Shown piece by piece: positions 53,393 to 62,470 of a stretch of 64,000 bases of DNA. A program made the position numbers and the translations under genes. The notes under the pieces were generated by a model. The model was given only the letters and a program-made list of their open reading frames with translations. It was not told the origin of the DNA and did no database searches. The stretch's first letter is position 1; each line of letters opens with the position of its first letter. Origin of the DNA: Phycisphaerae bacterium (GTDB lineage: Bacteria > Planctomycetota > Phycisphaerae > Phycisphaerales > SM1A02); contig PBAY01000044.1 in NCBI GenBank assembly GCA_002717655.1, positions 21,290-85,289 of the forward strand. The letters run 5' to 3'.

Positions 53393-54392
53393 CCCCTATG
53401 CTGGGGGTTCTGCACCTGTTTCTCAGGTGATTTCCAGGGACCTGCTTGCTGATTTCAAGGAATTTTCGTCCGGTAATGAACCTCTTTCTGATGCCATTGA
53501 GCGTCAGATTGAGGATCGTGACATCCGGAATCAGCTTCTTGAAGCGCAGGAAGATCATGATGTTGCGCAGGAGATTGCGCAGGAATCGCCTGTCGAAGCT
53601 GATGGCGTGGCGATGATTTCAGGATCCGGAAATGGTTCTGCGGCGACTTCAGGCCATGCGATGAACTCCGGAAGCCCAATGGGTTCGCATGGCTCAGGGC
53701 CTGTCAGGTCAGGAATCGAGGTGGATGCAGGAAGGCAGGTGCAAAGCTTACCGGTTGTCAGCAGCAAGCCAGCTGCTGCACCCACCGCCATGGCGGTCTC
53801 CTCGGGAGGTTTGCGACATGTTCCTGCGGCGGTTCTTCGTGCCATTGAAGTTGAATCCAGTCTGCAGATCGGAGTGAAGAATTCCAGTACAGGGAATCCG
53901 AACACTCGAACAAATGGAAGTCTTCAATCAGGTGCTCGGAACATGGCTCCATCTGAGCTGAGGACGCTGCAAGGCATGACCAGTCTGCTGGCACAGCGAG
54001 GTGGCAGAATCCGGATTCAGCTGGAGCCTCTTCAGCTTGGCCCGGTAACTATTGATGTTGATGTTCAGGGGGCTCGCGTGAGAGCGGATATTGAAACATC
54101 AACTCGAGCCGCTCAACGTGTCCTGGAAGCTGCAACTTCGAGATTGCGGGCATCCCTCGAATCACAGGGGTACACCCTGGAACGTCTTGATGTTCGACCT
54201 GAAGGTTCTTCAGGATCAACTGCAGCAGCAACGGATTCGCAAGAGGAAGAGCAGCAGCACTCCCGGAAAACAAATGAGGATGATCGCTCCCGACGTGAGC
54301 GGCACTCATCAAATCAGAAACCCGCGATGGTCGAGACGCTTACGTTCGCCGAGGCGGAACAGGACATTGCCATTCAGGAGCAGAATTCATGA
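53355..54392 (+). CDS. fliK: Flagellar hook-length control protein FliK-like
   Basis: 345 residues from GTG 53355, with GGAG 10 bases upstream. The middle is low-complexity Ser/Gly/Ala; the C-terminal hook domain has GGRIRIQLEPLQLGPVTIDVDV and VRADIETSTRAAQRVLEAATSRLRASLESQGYTLERLDV (opening quoted), then an acidic/Gln-rich tail. The start is uncertain because the frame is open further upstream over the MotE-like part. Confidence 0.8.
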   Translation: MYPALTSLVSPPDPYAGGSAPVSQVISRDLLADFKEFSSGNEPLSDAIERQIEDRDIRNQLLEAQEDHDVAQEIAQESPVEADGVAMISGSGNGSAATSGHAMNSGSPMGSHGSGPVRSGIEVDAGRQVQSLPVVSSKPAAAPTAMAVSSGGLRHVPAAVLRAIEVESSLQIGVKNSSTGNPNTRTNGSLQSGARNMAPSELRTLQGMTSLLAQRGGRIRIQLEPLQLGPVTIDVDVQGARVRADIETSTRAAQRVLEAATSRLRASLESQGYTLERLDVRPEGSSGSTAAATDSQEEEQQHSRKTNEDDRSRRERHSSNQKPAMVETLTFAEAEQDIAIQEQNS

Positions 54393-54910
54393 GCCAGATC
54401 AATGCGCCGGATCTTCTCGGAGTCGTTGATCGTACGACGACCAATGGATTTGCAGAACTCACCTCCGAGGACTTCATCACCATCATGTTCACCGAGTTGA
54501 CGAATCAGGATCCACTGGCTCCTACGGATTCGGCGGCATTGCTTGATCAGCTGAATTCAATTCGATCGATTGAATCAGACATGACCATGGTCGAGAACAT
54601 GGAATCGCTGGTCTTTGAGAATCAACTGTCTTCGGCCAGCGGGCTGATTGGTCGATTTGTTGGTGGTCTGGATTGGAGTGGGACAAGGCTTGGAGGAACG
54701 GTTACTGCGGTCATACGTCAGGGCGATGAAATCGCGCTTGAGCTTGAAAGTGGTGCGTTTCTCCCGATCTCCGGTGTTGAAACGATCATTACTCAGGATG
54801 TGATTGATTCACTGGATGACGCTGATGAAGACCTTGAGCAAGATGGTGGAGAAGAGGGATCTGGAAATGATTCCGATGGAAATGAAGGTGACGGCGAGAA
54901 CGAAGGATGA
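54389..54910 (+). CDS. flgD: Flagellar hook assembly (scaffold) protein FlgD
   Basis: 173 residues. LTSEDFITIMFTELTNQDPLAPTDSAALLDQLNSI (first part quoted) is the FlgD N-terminal signature; a Tudor-like beta domain (GRFVGGLDWSG) follows. The C-terminus is Asp/Glu/Gly-rich. It overlaps fliK by 4 bases and precedes flgE. Confidence 0.9.
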   Translation: MSQINAPDLLGVVDRTTTNGFAELTSEDFITIMFTELTNQDPLAPTDSAALLDQLNSIRSIESDMTMVENMESLVFENQLSSASGLIGRFVGGLDWSGTRLGGTVTAVIRQGDEIALELESGAFLPISGVETIITQDVIDSLDDADEDLEQDGGEEGSGNDSDGNEGDGENEG

Positions 54911-54950
54911 TGAGTTCTGCAGAACTCTGAGCGTTTGACTGGAGAAGGCC

Positions 54951-56792
54951 ATGGGATCGACCAATGCATTGTTCACGGGGCTGTCCGGGCTGTTGAGCAA
55001 TCAACGCAGGCTGGATGTCATCGGCAACAACATTGCCAATGTGAATACAACGGCATTCAAGTCCAGCAGGATGTTGTTTGCAACGCTCTATTCCCAGACG
55101 ACCTCCCGCGGATCAGGTCCACAGGGGTTTCATGGTGGCACGAATCCCACGCAGGTGGGGCATGGTGCCATGACGGCTGGAACACAACGGAATTTCGCTG
55201 GTGGAGCCATCACCGCCACTGGGATTCTGACCGACATGGCTGTGGATGGGGACGGATTCTTCATTGCGAATCTTGATGGCGAGACCTTGTTCACACGAGA
55301 TGGTGCCTTCCAACTGAATGAGAATCGGCAGCTTGTGACGGCGCAAGGTGCGTATGTCATGGGTTGGGGAGTCGACGATCAGTGGCAGATCATTGATGGT
55401 GAACTCCAGCCATTGGAGATTCCTCTTGGTGCCACGACAGTTGCTCAGGCGACTCGCAACGTCTATCTCGATGGAAATCTCGATGGTTCCGGAGATGTTG
55501 CAACCACGGGTTCCATTCATCGCGCTGGCCCGATGTTCACGGATGTGGATCTGTCGATTCCGGTTGGTGCAACCTGGGATCCTGAAGATCCAGACAATCC
55601 CATTGGCGAAACGCTTCAGCCGGATCTGACGCTGCCGGGAAACAATCTTTACATCGATTCGGGTGATGGGACCCCGCTGCTGGCGATCGAAGGTGGTGCT
55701 CAGGCAATCATCACGATCAATGGTGTGGAGAAGAATGGCCAGAACATGGGCCAGCATTCGTTCGTGTTCGGTACTGAAGCAGAAGCCTTGGAACTGGGTG
55801 TCGGGGCGTGGGGGTCGGACCTGACCGACTTCACCGATTGGCTGGAAATCGTTCTTGGCCTCAGCAATGAAGTCATGGGTGGCCAGTCGCTGGGCGGTCG
55901 TGTTGAAATCGATCCATCTGGTTCGTTGGCAATCATCGGCAATGAGGGGACTGTTCAGGACTTTGATCTCTCAAGTAGTGATGTGTCCATCGCCTATGGC
56001 GGGACGACGGTTGGTGATCCGGTTGCAGGAGACCCGATCACCCAGCCATTCGTCTTGACGGAGGATCAGGCTGCGGATGGAGAGTCCGTACGGACGACCT
56101 TCGTTGCCTACGACTCTCTTGGTACGGCGCTGACCGTGCACGTCTCGATGATTCTTCAGGAGAAGCTTCCGGGTGGAGGAACGGAGTGGACGTTCCTGGC
56201 TGAATCACCTGATGCGGCTGGATTGCCAAGAATCGTCGGAAATGGGACCTTGAACTTCGACGCTACAGGCAACTTCCTGACGGCGACCAGCAGTACCGTG
56301 TCGATTCCCCGAGACAATGGTTCAGACAGCCCTTTGGTACTCGAGCTGGACTTCAGTGAAGGGGCTGATGGCCTTTCGTCCATCAATGACAGCAACAGCA
56401 GCATTGCTGCCATTTCACAGGATGGATTTCCAGGTGGAGAACTGGTTTCCTTTGCCGTTGGCAGTGATGGCGTGATACTCGGCGCCTTTACCAATGGAGT
56501 GACTCGAACACTGGGTCGCGTTGCCTTGGCGACCTTCAACAACGCCGCTGGACTGGAGGATGTCGGGGACAATTTCTTCCGCGCAGGACCCAATTCAGGC
56601 AGTGCCTTTGTCAACGTTCCGGGTGGGCCGGGCGCTGGCCGAATCGTCTCCAGCGCCTTGGAGATGTCCAATGTGGACCTCTCGCAGGAATTCGTGAACA
56701 TGGTTCTCGCGTCTACCGGATATCAGGCTTCCAGCAGAGTGATCAATGCTTCCAATGAAATGTTGGATCAGCTCATGTTGATGGCACGCTGA
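54951..56792 (+). CDS. flgE: Flagellar hook protein FlgE
   Basis: 613 residues. The N-terminus has the rod/hook motif SNQRRLDVIGNNIANVNTTAFK, and the C-terminus EMSNVDLSQEFVNMVLASTGYQASSRV, with large beta domains between. It is longer than the enterobacterial FlgE (about 400). It ends 5 bases before the convergent DegT-like gene. Confidence 0.92.
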   Translation: MGSTNALFTGLSGLLSNQRRLDVIGNNIANVNTTAFKSSRMLFATLYSQTTSRGSGPQGFHGGTNPTQVGHGAMTAGTQRNFAGGAITATGILTDMAVDGDGFFIANLDGETLFTRDGAFQLNENRQLVTAQGAYVMGWGVDDQWQIIDGELQPLEIPLGATTVAQATRNVYLDGNLDGSGDVATTGSIHRAGPMFTDVDLSIPVGATWDPEDPDNPIGETLQPDLTLPGNNLYIDSGDGTPLLAIEGGAQAIITINGVEKNGQNMGQHSFVFGTEAEALELGVGAWGSDLTDFTDWLEIVLGLSNEVMGGQSLGGRVEIDPSGSLAIIGNEGTVQDFDLSSSDVSIAYGGTTVGDPVAGDPITQPFVLTEDQAADGESVRTTFVAYDSLGTALTVHVSMILQEKLPGGGTEWTFLAESPDAAGLPRIVGNGTLNFDATGNFLTATSSTVSIPRDNGSDSPLVLELDFSEGADGLSSINDSNSSIAAISQDGFPGGELVSFAVGSDGVILGAFTNGVTRTLGRVALATFNNAAGLEDVGDNFFRAGPNSGSAFVNVPGGPGAGRIVSSALEMSNVDLSQEFVNMVLASTGYQASSRVINASNEMLDQLMLMAR

Positions 56793-56797
56793 TTCGA

Positions 56798-57934
56798 TCA
56801 GCTTCGTCTGAACGTCGCCCGTTGCATCATCAACTCGAGTGTCTGCGTGACCAGTCCGGTATCACGTTCGGTCAAGCCGCTGTACATGGGTAGTCCGATT
56901 GTCCGCTGAGAGACGAACTCGGCAACAGGCCACTCGCCTTCAGGGTCATTCAGTCTTGCGGCGACCTGAGGACGATGTGGGGGAGGAGTCCATGGTCTTG
57001 CTGCACCGATTTCATGGCGGTCGAGTCCCTGAACAACTTCGTTTCGATCTTCGGCTGTGTAGGATTCGTCAAGTCTTAGCACGAACTCCGGCCAGCCAAG
57101 CGTCGTGCCTGGGTCGACTGTTGGAACGATGACGTCACTCACTCCGGCAAGTCGCTGGGTATACATCGCAGCAACCAGTGCCCGTGACTCCATGATTTCA
57201 TCAAGGCGCTGAAGTTGGGGTAGGAGCATGGCTGCCTGCATGTTCGTCAGGTGTGAACGATGCCCAAGTGCACCTGGCTGCTCGCCTCGAAGTGGTTCGA
57301 GATCGATCCCCTTGCGAAGAAGCCGACACCGATCCGCAGTTCGCTGGTCCGAGGTGCAGATCGCACCACCTTCGCCACATCCCGCAACGGTTCGTGTTCC
57401 CAGATCGACGATACTTGCGCGGCCAAATGACCCTGCAGACCTTCGGTCAATCGTGCTGCCCAGTCCACCAGCCAGATCCTCGATCAATGGCACTTCAAGC
57501 AGTCCGCAGAGTGCGGCAAGTTGAGGCAGTCCTGCAGGGTTTCCAAAGATGCAGGTTGCAATGATGGCCCGGGTATTGGAATTGCAGCAGGCTTCGACAG
57601 ACTGAGGATTGATGTTCAGCGTACGTGGATGGCAGTCTGCGTAGATCGGGGTGGCGCCTACCGATACGACGGCTTGCGTCATCACGCCAGAAGCAAAGGC
57701 GGGCAGGACCACCTCATCGCCAGTCTGGATATCCATGGCCATCAACAGAATTCGAGCAGCATCAAGATAGGTCGCCGTCGTGATGGCCTCACCTTGTGAA
57801 GTCCTCTCGGCAAGTATTTCCTCGACGGTATTCAGATCTGGCCCGTGAAGAGATTCTCCACGACCGATCGACTCGCCGATCAAACGTAGATCCTCTTGAA
57901 GAAGGTCGTGTTGGCTGAGAGGTATGCGGCTCAA
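56798..57934 (-). CDS. DegT/DnrJ/EryC1-family protein lacking the PLP lysine
   Basis: 378 residues. The family pattern is clear: EVVLPAFASGVMTQAVVSVGATPIYADC (opening quoted), IEDLAGGLGSTIDRRSAGSFG, and CGEGGAICTSD. The catalytic lysine expected five residues before GEGG is Thr182, with Arg next to it; the only lysine in the protein is near residue 209. Normal members are sugar aminotransferases using PLP; this one either does not use PLP, or has another role. It lies downstream of the HEAT-like gene and converges on flgE. Confidence 0.75.
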   Translation of the reverse strand: MSRIPLSQHDLLQEDLRLIGESIGRGESLHGPDLNTVEEILAERTSQGEAITTATYLDAARILLMAMDIQTGDEVVLPAFASGVMTQAVVSVGATPIYADCHPRTLNINPQSVEACCNSNTRAIIATCIFGNPAGLPQLAALCGLLEVPLIEDLAGGLGSTIDRRSAGSFGRASIVDLGTRTVAGCGEGGAICTSDQRTADRCRLLRKGIDLEPLRGEQPGALGHRSHLTNMQAAMLLPQLQRLDEIMESRALVAAMYTQRLAGVSDVIVPTVDPGTTLGWPEFVLRLDESYTAEDRNEVVQGLDRHEIGAARPWTPPPHRPQVAARLNDPEGEWPVAEFVSQRTIGLPMYSGLTERDTGLVTQTLELMMQRATFRRS

Positions 57935-57954
57935 GTTGATGGTCTTTCCAGAGA

Positions 57955-59481
57955 TCAGGGCCGTTCGGGTACCAGATGGATCATGGCATTTTCCAGCCGG
58001 TCAGTGTGCTTGAGGTAAAGCCATGCTGCCTGAGCCTGTAGTTGGTTCGACAGACTGCCTCCTGAAGCCAGGAGTCCAAGTTGGCGGACTTCCGCATCTT
58101 CAAGTTGCTGTGATTCTCTCGCAAGCAGCATCAACGCCAGTGCGTCGGTCGTGGACATCCCGATTCGTCTGATGCCTGATACGGCATCGAGTATTCCGGG
58201 CGTGCGATATCGCAGCATGCCGTTGAGCATCACTTCCTGAAGAGGACTGTCGTCAGGAGTGTTGCGTAGCCGTTTCAGGAGGAACTCTGGATCAAGTTCA
58301 AGCAGGCGATAGGTTGCTTCAATCGCCAGAACGCGATCCATTTCGGTGAAGGAATCGGATTCAAGATTGTCCAGGAATCGATCAAGGACCACTTTGGCTT
58401 GATCTTCCGGCAGCGTCTCGATCACACCAGGCAGAAGAGTTGTTGAACGGACATGATCAAGCTCCGCCAGTTCAATCAGACGCTGTGGCGCATCGCCACG
58501 ATTCTCGGCAACGGCATTGCCGGCAGCGACAATGCTGCCAACGAGCTCATCTCCGACATCGATGCGTTCCTGGTCCATGTCTGGCAGTGAAGTGCCGGCA
58601 TGCAGGAGCATGAGGGCCGCATCGATCTGCCTGCGCCTGTTGGGTTGTTCGCCGAAATTCTTTCGCCAGTGCCTGATTCCTCGTTCCGGGTCGAGTGCCA
58701 GAAGTGTTCCTGTTCCAGCAGTCACTGCAGCGGGGAATCGCTCGGACTGTCTCAATTCGCTGATCGTCTGATCGAGCCACGGATAGGCCTGAGAGATTTC
58801 ATGTCGCCGGATCATCATGGTCAAGGTCAGCAGGATGTCCAGCTGCTTTGTTTCAGGAAGTTCCTTGAGCATGGCGTTGATCTTGGCAGGGCCGGAGGCA
58901 TCACCAAGCCAGGTCATCAACAGCCAGGCAGCAGCAGCGACTTTTTCATCTTTCGCTTGAGTCAGTTGATTGACTTCCTGAAGGGAGACGTTGCCATCAT
59001 GCGACTGACTGTGGGCAAAGAGTGCGACTCGATTCGCTTCTTCAAGATCCTTCCAGTCCGTCAGTTCCTTGATGGTCTTCGCATCAAGCCGATTCTGCTC
59101 CATCGCAATGGCGAGGATCTGACTTCGTGCTTCAGGTCGTACCTGCGTGACGAGCCAGGGCATCACATTGCCGTCCTCGGAAATTTCAGCAAGTCCGAGT
59201 ACTGCATGAACCTGTATCTGCCACGCATCATGATTCAGCAGACGAAGAAAGAGGCGTTCCATCTCTGGATCCTTCATGATCCGGAGTGAACTCAGTCGTG
59301 CAAGGTGGCTTTCATCACGTTGAGGTGTGACGGCTCGTTTGAGATGACGTATCGCAATATCAAATCGAGGATCATCAGACGCTTCTGCTGTGGCTGGCCA
59401 CGTGATGAAGCATGCGAGCAAAACAAGAATGCTTGCTCGCAGAGGCGGGCTCCATCGGCTCCGTGGCTTCAGATCGATCAT
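57955..59481 (-). CDS. Secreted HEAT-like repeat protein
   Basis: 508 residues with a signal peptide (about residues 14-33: LRASILVLLACFITWPATA). The remainder is helical and shows HEAT-like pairs such as LFLRLLNHDAWQIQVHAVLGLAE near residue 77. It may be a protein-interaction scaffold of the periplasm. It stands between dnaA and the DegT-like gene on the same strand, 51 bases after dnaA. Confidence 0.6.
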   Translation of the reverse strand: MIDLKPRSRWSPPLRASILVLLACFITWPATAEASDDPRFDIAIRHLKRAVTPQRDESHLARLSSLRIMKDPEMERLFLRLLNHDAWQIQVHAVLGLAEISEDGNVMPWLVTQVRPEARSQILAIAMEQNRLDAKTIKELTDWKDLEEANRVALFAHSQSHDGNVSLQEVNQLTQAKDEKVAAAAWLLMTWLGDASGPAKINAMLKELPETKQLDILLTLTMMIRRHEISQAYPWLDQTISELRQSERFPAAVTAGTGTLLALDPERGIRHWRKNFGEQPNRRRQIDAALMLLHAGTSLPDMDQERIDVGDELVGSIVAAGNAVAENRGDAPQRLIELAELDHVRSTTLLPGVIETLPEDQAKVVLDRFLDNLESDSFTEMDRVLAIEATYRLLELDPEFLLKRLRNTPDDSPLQEVMLNGMLRYRTPGILDAVSGIRRIGMSTTDALALMLLARESQQLEDAEVRQLGLLASGGSLSNQLQAQAAWLYLKHTDRLENAMIHLVPERP

Positions 59482-59532
59482 GCTTGCCAGTGTACTGGTG
59501 ACCGGGGGTCCGTGGGGACCTTCAACAGCGGA

Positions 59533-60066
59533 TCAGCGATGTGTGATCGTATGCCTGAGTCGATCGAGCAGCTCCGGCAGCAGGATCGTTCCTTCTGCCC
59601 CAGGAAGGCGGACTGACTGTCCTTCGGAGGCCATCTGTTCGATCCGCCGAGCCGCAGCATGCGCGGAGGAGTGGTTGCGGCGAGCCATTGTTCGGGCAAT
59701 TTCGGGATAGCTGTAGTCCGTCAGGCGGCGTGCCAGACATGCAACGACGCCACGCCCCAGAGAGACCCGGGGTCCTCGATCGCGGCTCGCCAGATCGCCA
59801 CGAGTGAGATGCAGTTCACTGCAGACGACTTCTACGATCCTGTCGAGGCTGACCGGTTGGGTTGATTCCCACGAGTGTTCGAATGCCTGCGCCACCGTAT
59901 CGGCATTCAAGCCGTCTTCAAACCCGCCACGAACGTGAGCCAGTGCCGTCAGCCGCGTCAAGGCACCCTGAATTTCCCGAATTGAACCAAGGCATCTCGA
60001 GGCAATGAGTTCAACAGCTGGACCATCAATTGGCAGCCCCCGTTGGCGGGCCATTCTTTCAATCAT
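59533..60066 (-). CDS. dnaA: DnaA, C-terminal fragment after in-frame TGA
   Basis: 177 residues from ATG 60066. It contains the last part of domain III (GSIREIQGALTRL, sensor II region with Arg30 region) and DNA-binding domain IV. The expected DnaA-box signature, normally like GRDHTTVLHACRKI, is RRNHSSAHAAARRI (residues 129-142), so Asp and Thr-Val are changed. It lies in the same frame as the N-terminal fragment, after a TGA and eight codons. A weak AGAAGAA precedes the ATG. A separate translation start is possible but not well supported. Confidence 0.75.
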   Translation of the reverse strand: MIERMARQRGLPIDGPAVELIASRCLGSIREIQGALTRLTALAHVRGGFEDGLNADTVAQAFEHSWESTQPVSLDRIVEVVCSELHLTRGDLASRDRGPRVSLGRGVVACLARRLTDYSYPEIARTMARRNHSSAHAAARRIEQMASEGQSVRLPGAEGTILLPELLDRLRHTITHR

Positions 60067-60090
60067 GGTTCTTCTTGTTTCGCGGGCAGG

Positions 60091-60981
60091 TCACTCGATT
60101 TCAACAACCATCCCACTCAGGAAACGGCTCACAAGACCCTTGCTGAAGTTTCGAATCTTGTGTGGGTGTGCATCTGAAGCCAGCACAATCCTGGCACCAG
60201 CCAGATGCAGGGCATCCAAGGTGTGCAGGAACTCAGTCTGGGTCTTCACCTTATCGCCCAGAAAGTGGATGTCATCGATGGCAAGCAGGGTCAGCCGTCT
60301 CATGGATCGGCGGAATTCGTCAATCCGGCTTTCCCGCACCGAGGCGATGTACTCATTGGTGAACTGTTCGCCTGTGAGGTAGCGAATGGGGTCATGGCGT
60401 CCAAAACGCTCCCCATATTTCTGGCAGATGCCCTGCAGAAGGTGGGTCTTGCCAAGGCCACAGCCGGCATGGATGAACAGGGGTGAGACCGGGCAGGTCC
60501 CAGACTCGCCTGCCAGCCGGTTGGAGGCGGACCATGCAAGCTCGTTGCTGGGTCCCACGATGAAGTCGCTCAGCCGGTGTGCCTGCCCTGCAGAGACCCG
60601 CTTGCGTGGTGCAGCTCGACGAGATGGCGGGGGCGCGATGGCCTGTTCCGTGCTGGATCCGCTGTCGCCAGGTCGGTCATGTCGCACTTTGACGGAGACC
60701 TTGACCGGTGAGCCGGCTACATGTTCTGCCACGACTCGCAGGTCATGTTCAAAGTGTGCATTGATCCAGTCAGCTGCAAACTGTGACCCAGCCTCGACTT
60801 CCAGACTGTCCCGTTGCAGTTGTATGGTCGCTTGCCCGAACCACATGTCATGGCGTCGTTGGCCAAGTCTCTGGCTCAGCAGATCATTGATGGATTCAGC
60901 AGTCGTGGCGGCAGTTGAGGAAGTCACGTTTGTCTCAATGGTCGGAGGTATGGGCGGCAGGGCCGCCCCGAACACACACAA
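60091..60981 (-). CDS. dnaA: DnaA, N-terminal fragment before in-frame TGA
   Basis: Up to 296 residues. Domain I (SINDLLSQRLGQRRHDMWFG), a Pro/Arg linker, then AAA+ domain III with Walker A GCGLGKTHLL, Walker B LLAIDDIHF, sensor 1 LASDAHP and the arginine-finger region VSRFLSG. The frame meets TGA at 60091-60093 directly after VVEIE, where the family continues with P-x-x-x-ETR; the same frame does so after the stop (PARETRRT). The start is uncertain (TTG 60981, GTG 60975 or GTG 60927). It normally initiates replication. Confidence 0.8.
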   Translation of the reverse strand: MCVFGAALPPIPPTIETNVTSSTAATTAESINDLLSQRLGQRRHDMWFGQATIQLQRDSLEVEAGSQFAADWINAHFEHDLRVVAEHVAGSPVKVSVKVRHDRPGDSGSSTEQAIAPPPSRRAAPRKRVSAGQAHRLSDFIVGPSNELAWSASNRLAGESGTCPVSPLFIHAGCGLGKTHLLQGICQKYGERFGRHDPIRYLTGEQFTNEYIASVRESRIDEFRRSMRRLTLLAIDDIHFLGDKVKTQTEFLHTLDALHLAGARIVLASDAHPHKIRNFSKGLVSRFLSGMVVEIE

Positions 60982-61385
60982 AGGGTCTGGCTGTGATGCA
61001 AATACAGCCGCCGAAATGAATTAGGAGTTCAGTGGTGGCGTGACAGCCTCCAAGTCCCCCTGGTTGTCCGGGTCCATCCGAGCTCGCGCCCTGAAGCGGC
61101 GCAGCCTGAGATTGTGCAGCAGTGGTGATTGATCTGAATCAGCAGCAGTCTCTGACGTATCGAATCACACTGCAGGAACAAAGCCGAGGCGTGCTTGTCC
61201 TTCCATGAACAAGCAAGGGCAAGATATCGCCGCATACAGTTGTTGGAGTGTGAATTTGTCGGTCCCACAGGCCTGAGGATGACGAATCAGGCTTGAAACA
61301 CAGTGGATATGCGCACGAAAACTTTTCTATCCACAGCGGTTGTCCACCTTCTGATGAAAAGGGGTGGAAAACCATGCTGACAGGA
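60982..61385. other. 404-bp region upstream of dnaA, candidate oriC or autoregulatory region
   Basis: I see no gene here. A hairpin GGCTGT/ACAGCC (60989-61009) stands immediately before the dnaA start. Near the distal end, four DnaA-box-like 9-mers cluster within 70 bases. This is the position where oriC or dnaA autoregulatory sites are often found. Confidence 0.45.
61302..61371. promoter_or_regulatory. Cluster of DnaA-box-like sequences
   Basis: Compared with TTATCCACA: CTATCCACA at 61327-61335 (8 of 9); AGTGGATAT at 61302-61310 (7 of 9, reverse, core intact); TTGTCCACC at 61340-61348 (7 of 9); GGTGGAAAA at 61363-61371 (7 of 9, reverse). Confidence 0.5.
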
Positions 61386-62312
61386 TCAATCTTGCAAACT
61401 TCTGGTTGATCGGATAACGGCGAGACGCTGATTGGTCGCGCTAAAGCCGAGTGACTCGTACAGTCTCAGTGCCGGTGTGTTCTTCATGTCCACAGCAAGC
61501 GAGAGATAGTGCAGGCGTTCTCGCTTGGCCAGCCACAGTGCGTGACAGGTCAGTACTCGGCCATATCCATTTCCACGTACTTCAGGTGCAAGTCCAAGAT
61601 AAACAAGCTCCGCCTGCTTGCCGTTGTTTGATTCATTGATCAGTACACATCCAACTGTTTTTTCCTGATGTATTGCAAGTGTCCACAGTGAGGGAATGAA
61701 GTGTCCGGTTGATTGATGTCCCTTGATCACGTCTTCAGTAGCCCGCAGTCCACGGAGTCCGGGGCAGTCAAGTGTGTCCTCGTATGAAGCTTCAAGAACA
61801 GCCAGCAGATCGCTTTGATTCGAGTCTTGATAGGTGACCAGTTTCAATTCATCCGGAACAGACGGCGCCTGTTCCTGTATTGCGGTTTCACATTCCATGT
61901 ACTGGAGTGTGGCCAGTTCCTCAAACCTTGCATCGGCAAAGGCCGAATAGCCAAGACTGTCACCAGGCAGCAGCAGGGCCTGTGCAAGATCAATAGGTTG
62001 TTCCTCTAGGAAGGTGATCGCATGTCCCAGCAGCCTGGTCAATTGGGTTCGTGTGGCATCATCATGAGCCTCGGAAGTGAAGAACATTGCAGTTCGGCCT
62101 TCTGAGGGGACGACGAGAACGCAGGTGCTTGGAAGGCCATCATCACCCCGTATGGTCCAGAACCAGTCCAGAGAGATCCTGTTTCGGTGAGCAAATGCGA
62201 TGAATCGGCGTGCGTCACCCGAGCGAGCAGTCCGAGGCAGCAACTGCTCGACGGCGATGAGTTGATCATCAGCCTGTACCAGTTCTGGATTGAATTGCTG
62301 GTTGAAGGCCAT
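61386..62312 (-). CDS. GNAT-family acetyltransferase (possible tandem domains)
   Basis: 308 residues. The C-terminal GNAT domain has the acetyl-CoA motif LGLAPEVRGNGYGRVLTCHAL and the terminal MKNTPALRLYESLGF. The N-terminal half looks like a second, degenerate GNAT domain (DGLPSTCVLVVPSEGRTAMF), as in mycothiol synthase-type proteins. It could acetylate a small molecule or protein; substrate unknown. It lies upstream of the dnaA region on the same strand. Confidence 0.75.
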   Translation of the reverse strand: MAFNQQFNPELVQADDQLIAVEQLLPRTARSGDARRFIAFAHRNRISLDWFWTIRGDDGLPSTCVLVVPSEGRTAMFFTSEAHDDATRTQLTRLLGHAITFLEEQPIDLAQALLLPGDSLGYSAFADARFEELATLQYMECETAIQEQAPSVPDELKLVTYQDSNQSDLLAVLEASYEDTLDCPGLRGLRATEDVIKGHQSTGHFIPSLWTLAIHQEKTVGCVLINESNNGKQAELVYLGLAPEVRGNGYGRVLTCHALWLAKRERLHYLSLAVDMKNTPALRLYESLGFSATNQRLAVIRSTRSLQD

Positions 62313-62470
62313 GATCTCGGGGGCTTCCGGGGAGTTGGGGATCTCGGGAATGCTGTTCAGGCATGTTTCAGGGCCGCTGGGCTGGGGGATGATTTCAGGC
62401 CGGAGCCTGATCCCCGGCGAGGGACTCTATCCTGCTAGAATAATCAGCTCCAACGAAAGAGGTTGAACGG

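Noticed and set aside
52682..60981. UGA reassigned to an amino acid in this genome
   Set aside because: Most genes here, including many ribosomal protein genes, end in TGA at the right length, so TGA works as a stop.
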